Shown in pieces: positions 31,730 through 39,565 of a DNA stretch of 60,861 nt. The DNA is taken from contig CAYRYU010000039.1 in assembly GCA_964428355.1 (NCBI GenBank), positions 1 to 60,861 on the forward strand. Direction: 5' to 3'. The stretch's first letter is position 1, and each line of letters begins with the position of its first letter. Under the pieces are notes generated by a model. The model worked only from the letters and a program-made list of their open reading frames with translations, ran no database searches and was not told where the DNA came from. Origin of the DNA: CAYRYU01 sp964428355 (GTDB lineage: Bacteria > Muiribacteriota > Ozemobacteria > Ozemobacterales > Ozemobacteraceae). Made by a program: the position numbers and the translations under genes.

Positions 31730-33544
31730 ATGAGCACGATGTTGCGTTGGATGCAGGAGATCCGGCGATTTCTGCCGGTCAAGCCACAATTCCTCGTCTG
31801 GGGGAATATTTTCGATGTCTACCCCTACGTGATGGACGAGAAGACCCCGCCGATCACGCTCAAACTACGGGACTATTTGAAGAATGGGCTCAAGGAGACG
31901 GGAAAATACTCCATCTTCATCGAGTATGTCCCACTCGTCGGTTTCTACCTGCTCGAAGGCGACGGTGAGCTGTTCAAGAAGATCACGGGATACGGAATTT
32001 CCCTGGAAAAGCCGCTCGCTGCGACTCTGATCAAGGCCGCGGATATAATCGAGAAGCTCGTGGCAACCCCTGAAGCCCATTCAGCGATAATCATGAACAT
32101 GGCCAGCAAGTTCCGCCTGCTCGAAAAGGAGGAGGTCCTCAACGAGTTCTTCTTCCGCATGTATCTTCTCGCCTATGAAACCAGGGCGAAGATGATCCAG
32201 AGCGTCGGTGACACCATGCCCCTGTTCGACCCCGTTTTCTGGCTCGTCGACCGGGAGAACGAGATGCCCGACTGGTTCGCGATCAACAACATCAAGCTTC
32301 GCTCGATAGGCATTGCCAAGCCCGATTACGAAGTCAGGAAGATCGTCATACAGGCCCTTTGCCGGAACATCGAGGGGTTCTCCGAACTCTCCCCCGAGAA
32401 ACAGAAGGAGAACATCGGCCTGTTCATCGACCAGACATCGCGGATGTTCGCCTCCGAGATCATTTCGATCGTGCAGCTCGCCCGCAACGAGAAGCTCCAG
32501 TTCTCCGAGATCGGGGAAGCCATCAAGAGATACCGCGTCGGGGTGATCGAGAACCCATGGGCGAAACTCGATATGGACAAGATCCGTGACGCCGAGAGCA
32601 TCCTCAACGTTCGCGTGAAGGGCCAGACGGAGGCTGTCAGGAAAGCCGTCGAGATCATCCGCCGCGCAGTGTACAACCTCAGCGGTTCTCAATACTCGCG
32701 GTTCTCGATGCGGCCCAAGGGTATCCTCTTTTTCGCCGGACCGACCGGGGTGGGGAAGACCGAGCTCGCGAAATCGATAACGGAGCTGTTGTTCGGATCG
32801 GAGAGCAACTACCACCGGTTCGACATGAGCGAGTTCGCCCACGAGCATTCAGACCAGCGGCTTATCGGGGCCCCTCCCGGGTACATCGGATATGATGTGG
32901 GCGGAGAACTGACCAACGCTGTCAAGGCCAACCCCTTTTCGGTCATCCTTTTCGACGAGATCGAGAAAGCCCATCCCAAGATCCTGGATATCTTTCTCCA
33001 GATCCTCGATGACGGCCGCTTGACCTCGGGCCGTGGCGAGACAGTCTACTTCACCGAGAGCCTCATCGTGTTCACCAGCAACCTGGGGATCTACGAGAGG
33101 CGCCCGGACGGGACCAAGGTCCAGAGGGTGAGTCCAGATATGGATTATCCGAAGATCCAGAGAGAGGTCATCGATGCGATCGAAGATTTCTTCAAGTTCA
33201 CTATCGGCCGTCCCGAGATCCTCAACCGGATCGGGGAGAACCTCGTCGTTTTCGATTTCATCAGGGCGAAGATCGGGGTCCAGATCCTGACCCGCATGCT
33301 GGGCAACATCCAGGCGAAGATCCAGGAATCCCACGGAATCAGTATCGAGATTCCCCCCGAGCAAATGCAGCGTCTCGCCCTCCTCTGCACGTCCGATCTC
33401 TCAATGGGAGGCCGCGGCGTGGGGAACAAGATCGAGAAGGTTTTCCTCAACCCCCTCTCCTCGGCCCTTTTCGATTCCTCGGTCAAATCGGGCCAGAGCC
33501 TGAAGATCGGTTTCGACGAGAAAGGGAACCTGAAACTCCTCTAA
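31730..33544 (+). CDS. Clp-type AAA+ ATPase with degenerate first AAA domain
   Basis: A 604-residue protein. The C-terminal half is a Clp/Hsp100 D2 module: Walker A GPTGVGKT (337-344), pore loop GYIG (384-387), Walker B VILFDE (405-410), sensor-1 FTSN (448-451) and a Clp small domain. Residues 1-290 look like a second, inactive AAA unit. FLVWGNIFDVYPY (21-33) and SIFIEYVPLVGFYLLEGD (61-78) resemble the entry strands of AAA domains in Ycf46-like ATPases, and DPVFWLVDRENEMPDWFAINNIKLRSIGIAKPDYEVRK (in segments, 167-204) looks like sensor-1 and beyond. No P-loop is present there. No GF-type ClpP-docking tripeptide is seen, so it is probably a remodeller rather than a protease partner. Confidence 0.87.
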   Translation: MSTMLRWMQEIRRFLPVKPQFLVWGNIFDVYPYVMDEKTPPITLKLRDYLKNGLKETGKYSIFIEYVPLVGFYLLEGDGELFKKITGYGISLEKPLAATLIKAADIIEKLVATPEAHSAIIMNMASKFRLLEKEEVLNEFFFRMYLLAYETRAKMIQSVGDTMPLFDPVFWLVDRENEMPDWFAINNIKLRSIGIAKPDYEVRKIVIQALCRNIEGFSELSPEKQKENIGLFIDQTSRMFASEIISIVQLARNEKLQFSEIGEAIKRYRVGVIENPWAKLDMDKIRDAESILNVRVKGQTEAVRKAVEIIRRAVYNLSGSQYSRFSMRPKGILFFAGPTGVGKTELAKSITELLFGSESNYHRFDMSEFAHEHSDQRLIGAPPGYIGYDVGGELTNAVKANPFSVILFDEIEKAHPKILDIFLQILDDGRLTSGRGETVYFTESLIVFTSNLGIYERRPDGTKVQRVSPDMDYPKIQREVIDAIEDFFKFTIGRPEILNRIGENLVVFDFIRAKIGVQILTRMLGNIQAKIQESHGISIEIPPEQMQRLALLCTSDLSMGGRGVGNKIEKVFLNPLSSALFDSSVKSGQSLKIGFDEKGNLKLL

Positions 33545-33571
33545 AATCCGGGGACACCCGACCGGTTTTTC

Positions 33572-33671
33572 NNNNNNNNNNNNNNNNNNNNNNNNNNNNN
33601 NNNNNNNNNNNNNNNNNNNNNNNNNNNNNNNNNNNNNNNNNNNNNNNNNNNNNNNNNNNNNNNNNNNNNNN
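33572..33671. other. 100-base N gap with identical 55-base flanks
   Basis: The last 55 bases before the gap (33517-33571) equal the first 55 after it (33672-33726). The join lies inside palindrome copy 3. This is most simply an unmerged overlap of two contigs, not missing sequence. Confidence 0.9.
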
Positions 33672-33697
33672 CGAGAAAGGGAACCTGAAACTCCTCT

Positions 33698-33758
33698 AAA
33701 ATCCGGGGACACCCGACCGGTTTTTCTCAGAAAAACCGGTCGGGTGTCCCCGGATTTT
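33698..33758. repeat. Palindromic repeat element, copy 3
   Basis: Perfect hairpin with the GGGGACACCCGACC core. Outer arm AAAATCC and inner arm GGTTTTTCT are both complemented. It lies between the convergent Clp-type and radical SAM genes. Its left half also appears at 33543-33571 because of the duplicated contig end. Confidence 0.9.
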
Positions 33759-33763
33759 CCGGG

Positions 33764-34423
33764 TCAGGTGCGGGAGAGCTTGCCGGTCAGGTCGGGGTGT
33801 CTGGGGATCCCGATCAGGATCGTCGATCCCCGTGACTGGATGACCTGCATGCTGCCATGATCCTCCGCGGCGTCGACGAAGGGGGCATACGACTCCCGGA
33901 GGGCGGGGTCGCGGGTCAGGATGTGCATGACCTGGTTTTCAGATCCTCTCCAGATCTTTTTCGTCGGGAGATCCTGGCGGAACGCTCCATCAACCAGTAT
34001 GTCTATCAAATCCAGGATATCGGCGAATCCGGTTCGAAGGGCGGCAAGTTCCAGCCCCGAGTAGACGAAGATGTCGTTGTAGCCTTTTTCCCGCGCGGTC
34101 CGGATCACGCCCCGGAGGAAATCGGGCTGGGCGAAGGGTTCCCCGCCGCTGATCGTGAGCTTGTCAGTGAAGAGTGAGTATCCTCCGATCTTTCCGGCGA
34201 CCTCGGTGAGGGGCATCCGGAAATGCTCCTCGAATTCGCGTGTGTGGGGTGAAAAGCAGCCGGGGCAGCGCTGGGAACATCCCTGAAACCAGATTCCCAG
34301 CCTTCGGCCCGGACCCAGGACCTCGACTGGAAAAGAGATCATGTTGATCAAGCCCGAGTCCCCCGGTTTTTCCCGGGATCGTTCAGGGGAGGTCGGGGCT
34401 GGGAAATCCCTTGGAGGGTTCAT
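33764..34423 (-). CDS. Radical SAM activating enzyme (NrdG/PFL-activase-like)
   Basis: A protein of 219 residues. The iron-sulfur cysteines are C49, C53 and C56 (FQGCSQRCPGCFSPHT), the CxxxCxxC of NrdG-type activases, preceded by the LGPGRRLGIW approach strand and followed by ISGGEPFAQPDFLRGVIRTA. NrdG-type enzymes install a glycyl radical on a partner. No anaerobic ribonucleotide reductase gene is in the window, so this is more likely a specialised relative. The ATG overlaps the FHA gene stop (ATGA), with GGAAGG upstream, so the pair is translationally coupled, an odd partnership. The C-terminus (QSRGSTILIGIPRHPDL) resembles this subfamily's usual end. Confidence 0.85.
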   Translation of the reverse strand: MNPPRDFPAPTSPERSREKPGDSGLINMISFPVEVLGPGRRLGIWFQGCSQRCPGCFSPHTREFEEHFRMPLTEVAGKIGGYSLFTDKLTISGGEPFAQPDFLRGVIRTAREKGYNDIFVYSGLELAALRTGFADILDLIDILVDGAFRQDLPTKKIWRGSENQVMHILTRDPALRESYAPFVDAAEDHGSMQVIQSRGSTILIGIPRHPDLTGKLSRT

Positions 34424-34923
34424 CGCCCTTCCGAATCGTCGGTCCGGATCTCGAAGGTGACCTTCTTCGAAATCCCGAGAAGGTCACCGACCTTCAGGAG
34501 ATGCTTGGAATCTGGGGATAGCATCTTGCCGTTCTTGTAGGTTCCGTTGGTGCTGTTGAGATCCTCGATGTACCAGTCGCCTTCCTTGAGGGTGAAAATG
34601 GCGTGTTTCCGGGAAATCCCGGGGAATTTCGTGAAATGTTCCTGTCCCACCCCGTTCCGGCCGACAATATCGCCATCCTTCACCCGGATCCGGAACTCCT
34701 TGGTCGAAAGGACGAGCCAGGGGCCTTGGACTGCTCCACCCTGTTTGTCGGTTACCCCGGGAGGTTGCTCGGGAGATTCCGTTCCCGCGCTGGATTCCGG
34801 GGCTTGGGGAGGCTGCCCGGAAGTCGGGGAAACGGCCGAAATGTCGGTAAGGCATTTTCCGCACATGACGTCCTGCGCCTGGTTGAGATGTTGGCAGACC
34901 GGGCAACGCTTCTTGAGTTCCAT
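34420..34923 (-). CDS. Zinc-ribbon FHA-domain protein
   Basis: A 167-residue cytosolic protein. A zinc ribbon with C7, C10, C21 and C24 is followed by a Pro/Glu-rich linker and an FHA domain: VGRNGVGQEHF, SRKHAIFTLKEGDWYIEDL and NSTNGTYKNGK give the conserved GR, SxxH and NG positions that read phosphothreonine. It is a plausible reader for the nearby Ser/Thr kinases. The ATG at 34923 is taken because it begins the zinc ribbon; the longer frame to 35007 has no support. The gene is coupled to the radical SAM gene and diverges from coiled-coil membrane protein A. Confidence 0.9.
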   Translation of the reverse strand: MELKKRCPVCQHLNQAQDVMCGKCLTDISAVSPTSGQPPQAPESSAGTESPEQPPGVTDKQGGAVQGPWLVLSTKEFRIRVKDGDIVGRNGVGQEHFTKFPGISRKHAIFTLKEGDWYIEDLNSTNGTYKNGKMLSPDSKHLLKVGDLLGISKKVTFEIRTDDSEGR

Positions 34924-35030
34924 TTCGCTTGGTCCTGTTTTCGAAAGGTGGTTCCGTCGGGAGGTTCTGGCCCTGAACCGCCAAAGGAATATCCCGACTT
35001 TCCACATCCCGTGGATATGTTCGCAATCCC

Positions 35031-35059
35031 TTTATAGCACAGTACCCCCGATCGCTCAA
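35031..35059 (-). promoter_or_regulatory. Predicted promoter for the FHA-radical SAM operon
   Basis: On the minus strand TTGAGC (35059-35054) and TATAAA (35036-35031) are separated by 17 bases. The leader to the ATG at 34923 would be about 100 bases. Confidence 0.55.
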
Positions 35060-35083
35060 CCGTGCTCAATCCGATTCGGGTGC

Positions 35084-35112
35084 TTGAAATGGGGACAATC
35101 ATCCTCTAAACT
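35084..35112 (+). promoter_or_regulatory. Predicted promoter for coiled-coil membrane protein A
   Basis: TTGAAA (35084-35089) and TAAACT (35107-35112) are separated by 17 bases. The expected start near 35119 gives a 33-base leader. It lies 25 bases from the divergent FHA promoter. Confidence 0.55.
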
Positions 35113-35151
35113 GTGTCGGACAGCTTCGGACACTTCTTGACGGAGGTTTTC

Positions 35152-36780
35152 ATGAGCACCGGAATCGTCCTTTACCCGGTCGTCGTCCCGATCGTTTTTC
35201 CGGCAGCCGCAGTTCCTGGAGCAACTGCCGCCGCTGCTGCCGCGGGTGGTTTTTCGGTCGGGGCTGCCGGTGCCTCGGGAGCTTCCGCCGGGGCCTCGGC
35301 GATTGGATCTTCCGCAGCAGGCGCGGGCGGGCTTGGCCTTCTCGCTCCGGTGGGAATCGGGGTCGCGGTCCTGGTCGCTCCGGTCCTCGTAGGGGCTCTC
35401 CTCGATTCCCTTGCATCAACGTTGTCCATGTCGGACTGTACGAAGGGCCGTAAGGAGGATGTCGGACTCAAGAAATGCTCCAGGTCCCTGGAGAAGGAAC
35501 TTGAAAAGGCCGTTTCCCTCATACACCGGAATTTCCAGAACGCGGTTCTCAACAAGGAAGGGATGGAAGAACTGCTGAAGGAAGAAGCTGAGATCAAGAA
35601 GGAAGCCGCAAGGATCGTCGAGCTCGTCGGGACCGGTGCCTTTTCCCCCGTCGACGCCAGGCATTTCCGCAGTCTCCTCGAACGTTTCTCCGAGAACCTC
35701 TCACGGCGGGAGCAGGAAGCCCGTGAACAGACCCGTCTGGCGGCATACTTGCTCGAAAGGGTCCGAAAGTCCCTCGATCGCGCTTCGGAGAGCTACCCAG
35801 ACAGGAAAGACGAGGTCGGTGAGTATCGGGCGAAGTCGCGCAAGTTCCGCGATCTTCCCCCGGACAAGTTGGTGGAGCATCTCGGCGCCCTTGCCGACCT
35901 GTGCGAGAAGGTGACCCTGTCATTCATGGAGGAAAAGGCAGTCACCGATCGCGACCTTCTCAAGCCCCTCCAGGAGATCGAATTCTATCTGGAACGCCTT
36001 CGGACCGAATTTCCCCGCTCCACGCTCGGGGAGCTCGAGACCTCCGTCAGGGAAGCCCGCGACTCCGTTTTCCCCGAAAAGATCCTGGCGATACGGGATG
36101 AGATACAGTTGAAGCTCCAGAAAGCACGGGAGGAAAAGTTCCTCGGCCAGTTCTTTCACGACAATCTTCAGGCCTCCCTGGTCCTTTTCGAGGATGGCCA
36201 TCCGGTCCGCGTCGCAATAGCCCGGGAACTTCGCGAACCCCAGATCTCGCGGGAGTCTTTCCGGGCACTTTCGATGCAGATCGAAAAAGCCCTCCAGGCG
36301 AAAGTCGATCTGGAGAGGAAGAAGGTGCTTCAGGAGAAAGTCCGGGAAGGGTTGTCCCGTTTGGACTACGTCGTTGGGAAATCGTCCCTCGCGGAGAAGG
36401 CTGGCGAAAAGCTCGAACGAGGGGAGATCCTGCTCCTCGAGACCAGGTATCCCGACTACAAGGTCCTGATCAAGCTGGGAGAGGACGAATCGCTTGTCAT
36501 CCGGCTGATCCGGGTCGTCGAAACCGCCCGGGAGAGGGATGACGTTTCCGAGTTCCAGCGGAGAAAGGACTCCGAGATGGTAAAGGAGTGGTGCGGAAGC
36601 GTGGACATTCTGCTTGAAGATCTCCGGAAGAACGGGATCGGAGTCAACGAGCACCTCCGGGTCGAAGAAAAGGTCGATTACATGACGATCGAACAGCTCG
36701 AACTCTCGGGCATCCACCTCGGAAAATCGAAGAAGAAAGCTCCCGGCGCTCCGGCCGCCTCGGGGCGAAAGAAAGCCTGA
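35152..36780 (+). CDS. Coiled-coil membrane protein A of a twin, undescribed family
   Basis: A 542-residue protein that I do not recognise. The N-terminus has two hydrophobic stretches separated by a Gly/Ala/Ser-rich segment (about residues 3-85), then long helices and coiled coils, and a compact C-terminal domain with RGEILLLETRYPDYKVLIKLGEDE and LRVEEKVDYMTIEQLELSGI. It is homologous over its whole length to protein B at 46799-48370: shared marks are EIEFYLERLR, FPEKILAIRDEI, SRLDYVV, EFQRRKDSEMVKEWC and VDYMTIEQLE. Each paralog adjoins one of the two paralogous kinases. The ATG at 35152 follows GGAGG. It is probably a kinase partner or substrate, by inference. Confidence 0.85.
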   Translation: MSTGIVLYPVVVPIVFPAAAVPGATAAAAAAGGFSVGAAGASGASAGASAIGSSAAGAGGLGLLAPVGIGVAVLVAPVLVGALLDSLASTLSMSDCTKGRKEDVGLKKCSRSLEKELEKAVSLIHRNFQNAVLNKEGMEELLKEEAEIKKEAARIVELVGTGAFSPVDARHFRSLLERFSENLSRREQEAREQTRLAAYLLERVRKSLDRASESYPDRKDEVGEYRAKSRKFRDLPPDKLVEHLGALADLCEKVTLSFMEEKAVTDRDLLKPLQEIEFYLERLRTEFPRSTLGELETSVREARDSVFPEKILAIRDEIQLKLQKAREEKFLGQFFHDNLQASLVLFEDGHPVRVAIARELREPQISRESFRALSMQIEKALQAKVDLERKKVLQEKVREGLSRLDYVVGKSSLAEKAGEKLERGEILLLETRYPDYKVLIKLGEDESLVIRLIRVVETARERDDVSEFQRRKDSEMVKEWCGSVDILLEDLRKNGIGVNEHLRVEEKVDYMTIEQLELSGIHLGKSKKKAPGAPAASGRKKA

Positions 36781-36794
36781 CCCGTGGGGGGAGC

Positions 36795-36947
36795 GAAGAA
36801 AACCACGGAAGGACAAGGACGCTAAGTCCACGAGGGTTTGGATGTTGGGCGGGGTTTTCCGGCATGACGGAACGCTTCTCCCGGGCCTTTTGGCCTTTGC
36901 GTTTTGTGCCCTTCGTGTCTTTGTGGTGACCTTCCGCGGCCCCGAAG
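36795..36947. repeat. Inverted pair of intergenic CACGAAGG-type repeats
   Basis: ACCACGGAAGGACAAGGAC near 36803 is mirrored by GTGCCCTTCGTGTCTTTGTG near 36910. Together they form an imperfect long stem between the convergent protein A and kinase 1 genes. No gene is seen. Confidence 0.45.
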
Positions 36948-39470
36948 TCAGGAGTTGGGGCGGGTCTTGCGTTGGATCTCCTGGATCAAGCTGTGTTTTT
37001 GCTCACGTTCCTGGGCAAGGCGGGTGGATTCTTTCCACTTCCCGTGGCCGAAGACCCCCAGGGTCACGAGAAACATTATTCCTGCCGGAATCTGGAAGAC
37101 CCCGACCAATAGCGTTACGAAAAGCAGCACGAGTGAGAGCCCAAGGGTGATCTCGACGATATGGGACTGCCCATCCGATGATGAACCCGTTCCCGAAGCC
37201 GGACCGTATTCCCTCATGAATTGGGCCAGTTTTCGGACCGATGGGGGATTCGTCCAGTCCACGGCGGTGATCCCCTGTGCGGTCAGGAATCTGGCGAGGG
37301 CTTTGTGGTCCGGGAATTCCCGCGTCTTTGGGGGAAGCTGATCCGGGTTCTGAATCAGCTCGGCGAGGTTTTCGGGCTTCATGCGTCCGAGGAAGTCCTT
37401 GAGCATCTCGGGGTCGGATTTCCAGGACCGGGTTTTCTCGATTTCCTCCGCCAGGCCCGGAGGGAGGAAACGTTGCCTGAGGAGCTGATCCCGGCCCAGC
37501 AACGTCGCGAAGAGCCGGTATCGTCGAAGGAAAAGCGCGGTTCCCGCGGTTCCTTCAAGGGAAAAATAGATCTCGACGAATTTCTTCAACCAGGGCAGTG
37601 CCTCGAGGCTGGCAAGGATCTTCTCCCAGACCTGCTCGGGAACTATGTTCCCCTGGAGGAAATCCCCGAAACCGTTTGCAAATCCCGAATCCGAGGCAAG
37701 AATCGTGGAAAGGTCGCGTTCGTGGGCCTTGAGGTGGTCGACGATGGTTTGTGCGCGATCCAAAAACCAGTTCCGGCTGCAGACCATGTAGAGATCCCAC
37801 AGAACGGCACTTTCACGCGAAATGACGTTTCTCGAAGAGACCCAATCGATGAACCCCCTCGTTCCCGCCACCTTGAAAAGCTTCATCGCGTCAGAATCAC
37901 CCTCGATCAGGCGCAGAGCCGTCGACGAGGGGGAAAGGTCCTTCAACGGACCCTTGATGGTGAACATCAGGATCGCGGCCTTTTTGGGAAGGGGAAGAAG
38001 TCCCATTGGGGTGGTTTTGAGCGACAGGGAGAGGTCAAGGACGGCCTTGGTATCCTCGGAAAATGGAACATCGTGGGCTGCGGAAATGCGCAGGAACCAC
38101 CCCGAGAAAAGGTTTTCCACGAAAATCCGGTCGATTCCCTCGAGGCCCGAATTCGCCGCTTTCTGAAGCACCCCGTGAATGAACTCGGGCGTTATTCGCC
38201 GGCCTCCCCAGGCGGGGGGAAGATCCGATCGGGCCGATGAAATAAGCGTGAAAAGCGCGTGGTCAAGGGAATCGGCCTCTCCAAGGATGCGGGAAAGCTT
38301 GTCGGCCCGGTCCATGTCGTGGCTGTTCCTGAGCCACTTGATCAGATCGCCATTTCCAAACTGGGATTTCCCCGTTTCCCATCCTGCCGGGGAGGAGGAA
38401 AAATGCTCCAGGGCTTCCTCGAGAGTTTCGAAGAGTTTCCCCGCGATCAACTTCGGGATGGCAAGCTTGTCCCACCATTCCGCGCGGGCCCCGCGGTCGT
38501 GGGGGGGGGCCTCGGTGGCTCCGGGGACTTCCTCGACCGGAAGTGGGACCTCCTCCCCCGCCTGCCATCTCCGTACCTCCTCGGTTCCCCATCGCTTCTC
38601 GGGATCCCTGAGGAGAAGCCCTTTCACCAGTGAACGCCATCTGCCCCCGATGGCGGCGGGAATGGGAACTCCCCGGGTCGTGAGGTGGTAGAATACGACC
38701 TGCTGCTGGAGCCCCTCGAACGGATGCTCCCCTGCGAGCAGCTCCAATACGATGATTCCGAGTGCCCACCAGTCGCTCTTGGGACTAACCACTCCCGAAA
38801 GGCTTTCGGGAGATTGGTACAGACTCGTTCCCTTGACCTCGGTGACGAGGTCCTGGCCTTTTTCTTTGAGCAGCGATGCGATTCCGAAATCGGTCAGGAA
38901 CACCATAAGGGGATCGAGGCTGCGGATGAGTATGTTGGCGGGCTTCAGATCGAGGTGAAGGACCCCGTTTGCATGCAGGGTCGACAGGATTCGTGAGATG
39001 CTCTCCAAAAACGAACGGATCCTCTCCTCGGTGAGTTTTTCGTTGTCAGCAAGGGTTCGCAGGGTGCCCAGGGGGGCGAACTCCTGCAGTTCGAAGAAAC
39101 GGCCGGTCTGCCCGTCGTACCCGAACTCCTCGAGCCGGACGAACTGGTCCGGAAACTGTCTGCACAACTCTCCGATCTTCTGGTGGACCTCGGGCCTGGG
39201 TTCGATTCCATGACGGTAGAGCTTCAGGATCCTGCGCTCGCTCGTTTTCCCCACGAGGTAGATGTCCGCCTCCCCCCCGCGGGCGGGAAACGGCTGTCTC
39301 ACGCTCCAACCGCGGAACTCGTGAAGAGGGGCACCCAGGGTCGATGTTCCTCCCGAAATCCGCTCCAGGACGGTTTCCGAAACGGCGGGTTTCCCCTGCC
39401 CCGGACGTGGGTCCGCGAATGTGACCTGGGGCGGCCTTTCGGCTGGTTTGTCGTTAGGATTCCTGGCCAT
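36948..39470 (-). CDS. Membrane-anchored Ser/Thr protein kinase 1
   Basis: An 840-residue protein. The kinase domain (about 53-310) has a degenerate glycine loop FPARGGEADIYLV, catalytic lysine K83 in ILKLY, HLDLKPANI with D174, DFG (194-196) and SPE (220-222), so it should be active. A helical region (about 345-765) follows. It begins KLFETLEEALEHFSSSPAGWE...DLIKWLRN, a type of segment found after kinase domains in other multidomain bacterial kinases. Two transmembrane helices (about 774-793 and 796-810) lie near the C-terminus. The start at 39470 follows GGGGAG and sits nine bases after the -10 box; the longer frame to 39761 is rejected. It converges with protein A. Confidence 0.9.
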   Translation of the reverse strand: MARNPNDKPAERPPQVTFADPRPGQGKPAVSETVLERISGGTSTLGAPLHEFRGWSVRQPFPARGGEADIYLVGKTSERRILKLYRHGIEPRPEVHQKIGELCRQFPDQFVRLEEFGYDGQTGRFFELQEFAPLGTLRTLADNEKLTEERIRSFLESISRILSTLHANGVLHLDLKPANILIRSLDPLMVFLTDFGIASLLKEKGQDLVTEVKGTSLYQSPESLSGVVSPKSDWWALGIIVLELLAGEHPFEGLQQQVVFYHLTTRGVPIPAAIGGRWRSLVKGLLLRDPEKRWGTEEVRRWQAGEEVPLPVEEVPGATEAPPHDRGARAEWWDKLAIPKLIAGKLFETLEEALEHFSSSPAGWETGKSQFGNGDLIKWLRNSHDMDRADKLSRILGEADSLDHALFTLISSARSDLPPAWGGRRITPEFIHGVLQKAANSGLEGIDRIFVENLFSGWFLRISAAHDVPFSEDTKAVLDLSLSLKTTPMGLLPLPKKAAILMFTIKGPLKDLSPSSTALRLIEGDSDAMKLFKVAGTRGFIDWVSSRNVISRESAVLWDLYMVCSRNWFLDRAQTIVDHLKAHERDLSTILASDSGFANGFGDFLQGNIVPEQVWEKILASLEALPWLKKFVEIYFSLEGTAGTALFLRRYRLFATLLGRDQLLRQRFLPPGLAEEIEKTRSWKSDPEMLKDFLGRMKPENLAELIQNPDQLPPKTREFPDHKALARFLTAQGITAVDWTNPPSVRKLAQFMREYGPASGTGSSSDGQSHIVEITLGLSLVLLFVTLLVGVFQIPAGIMFLVTLGVFGHGKWKESTRLAQEREQKHSLIQEIQRKTRPNS

Positions 39471-39479
39471 GCTCCCCAA

Positions 39480-39508
39480 AGAATAGTCCGCTGAGTCCCT
39501 AAAAGCAA
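39480..39508 (-). promoter_or_regulatory. Predicted promoter of kinase 1
   Basis: On the minus strand TTGCTT (39508-39503) and TATTCT (39485-39480) are separated by 17 bases, with nine bases between TATTCT and the ATG. The kinase 2 promoter has the same hexamers and the same distances. Confidence 0.6.
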
Positions 39509-39565
39509 CGCTCAAATTCCCCGGCCCTCTTCCCCGCCTTCCAAACATGCGGGGGAAGTGGTATC

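Noticed and set aside
33401..33712. Open frames running through the N gaps (also 56265-57142)
   Set aside because: They depend on undetermined bases and on duplicated contig ends; no product can be claimed.
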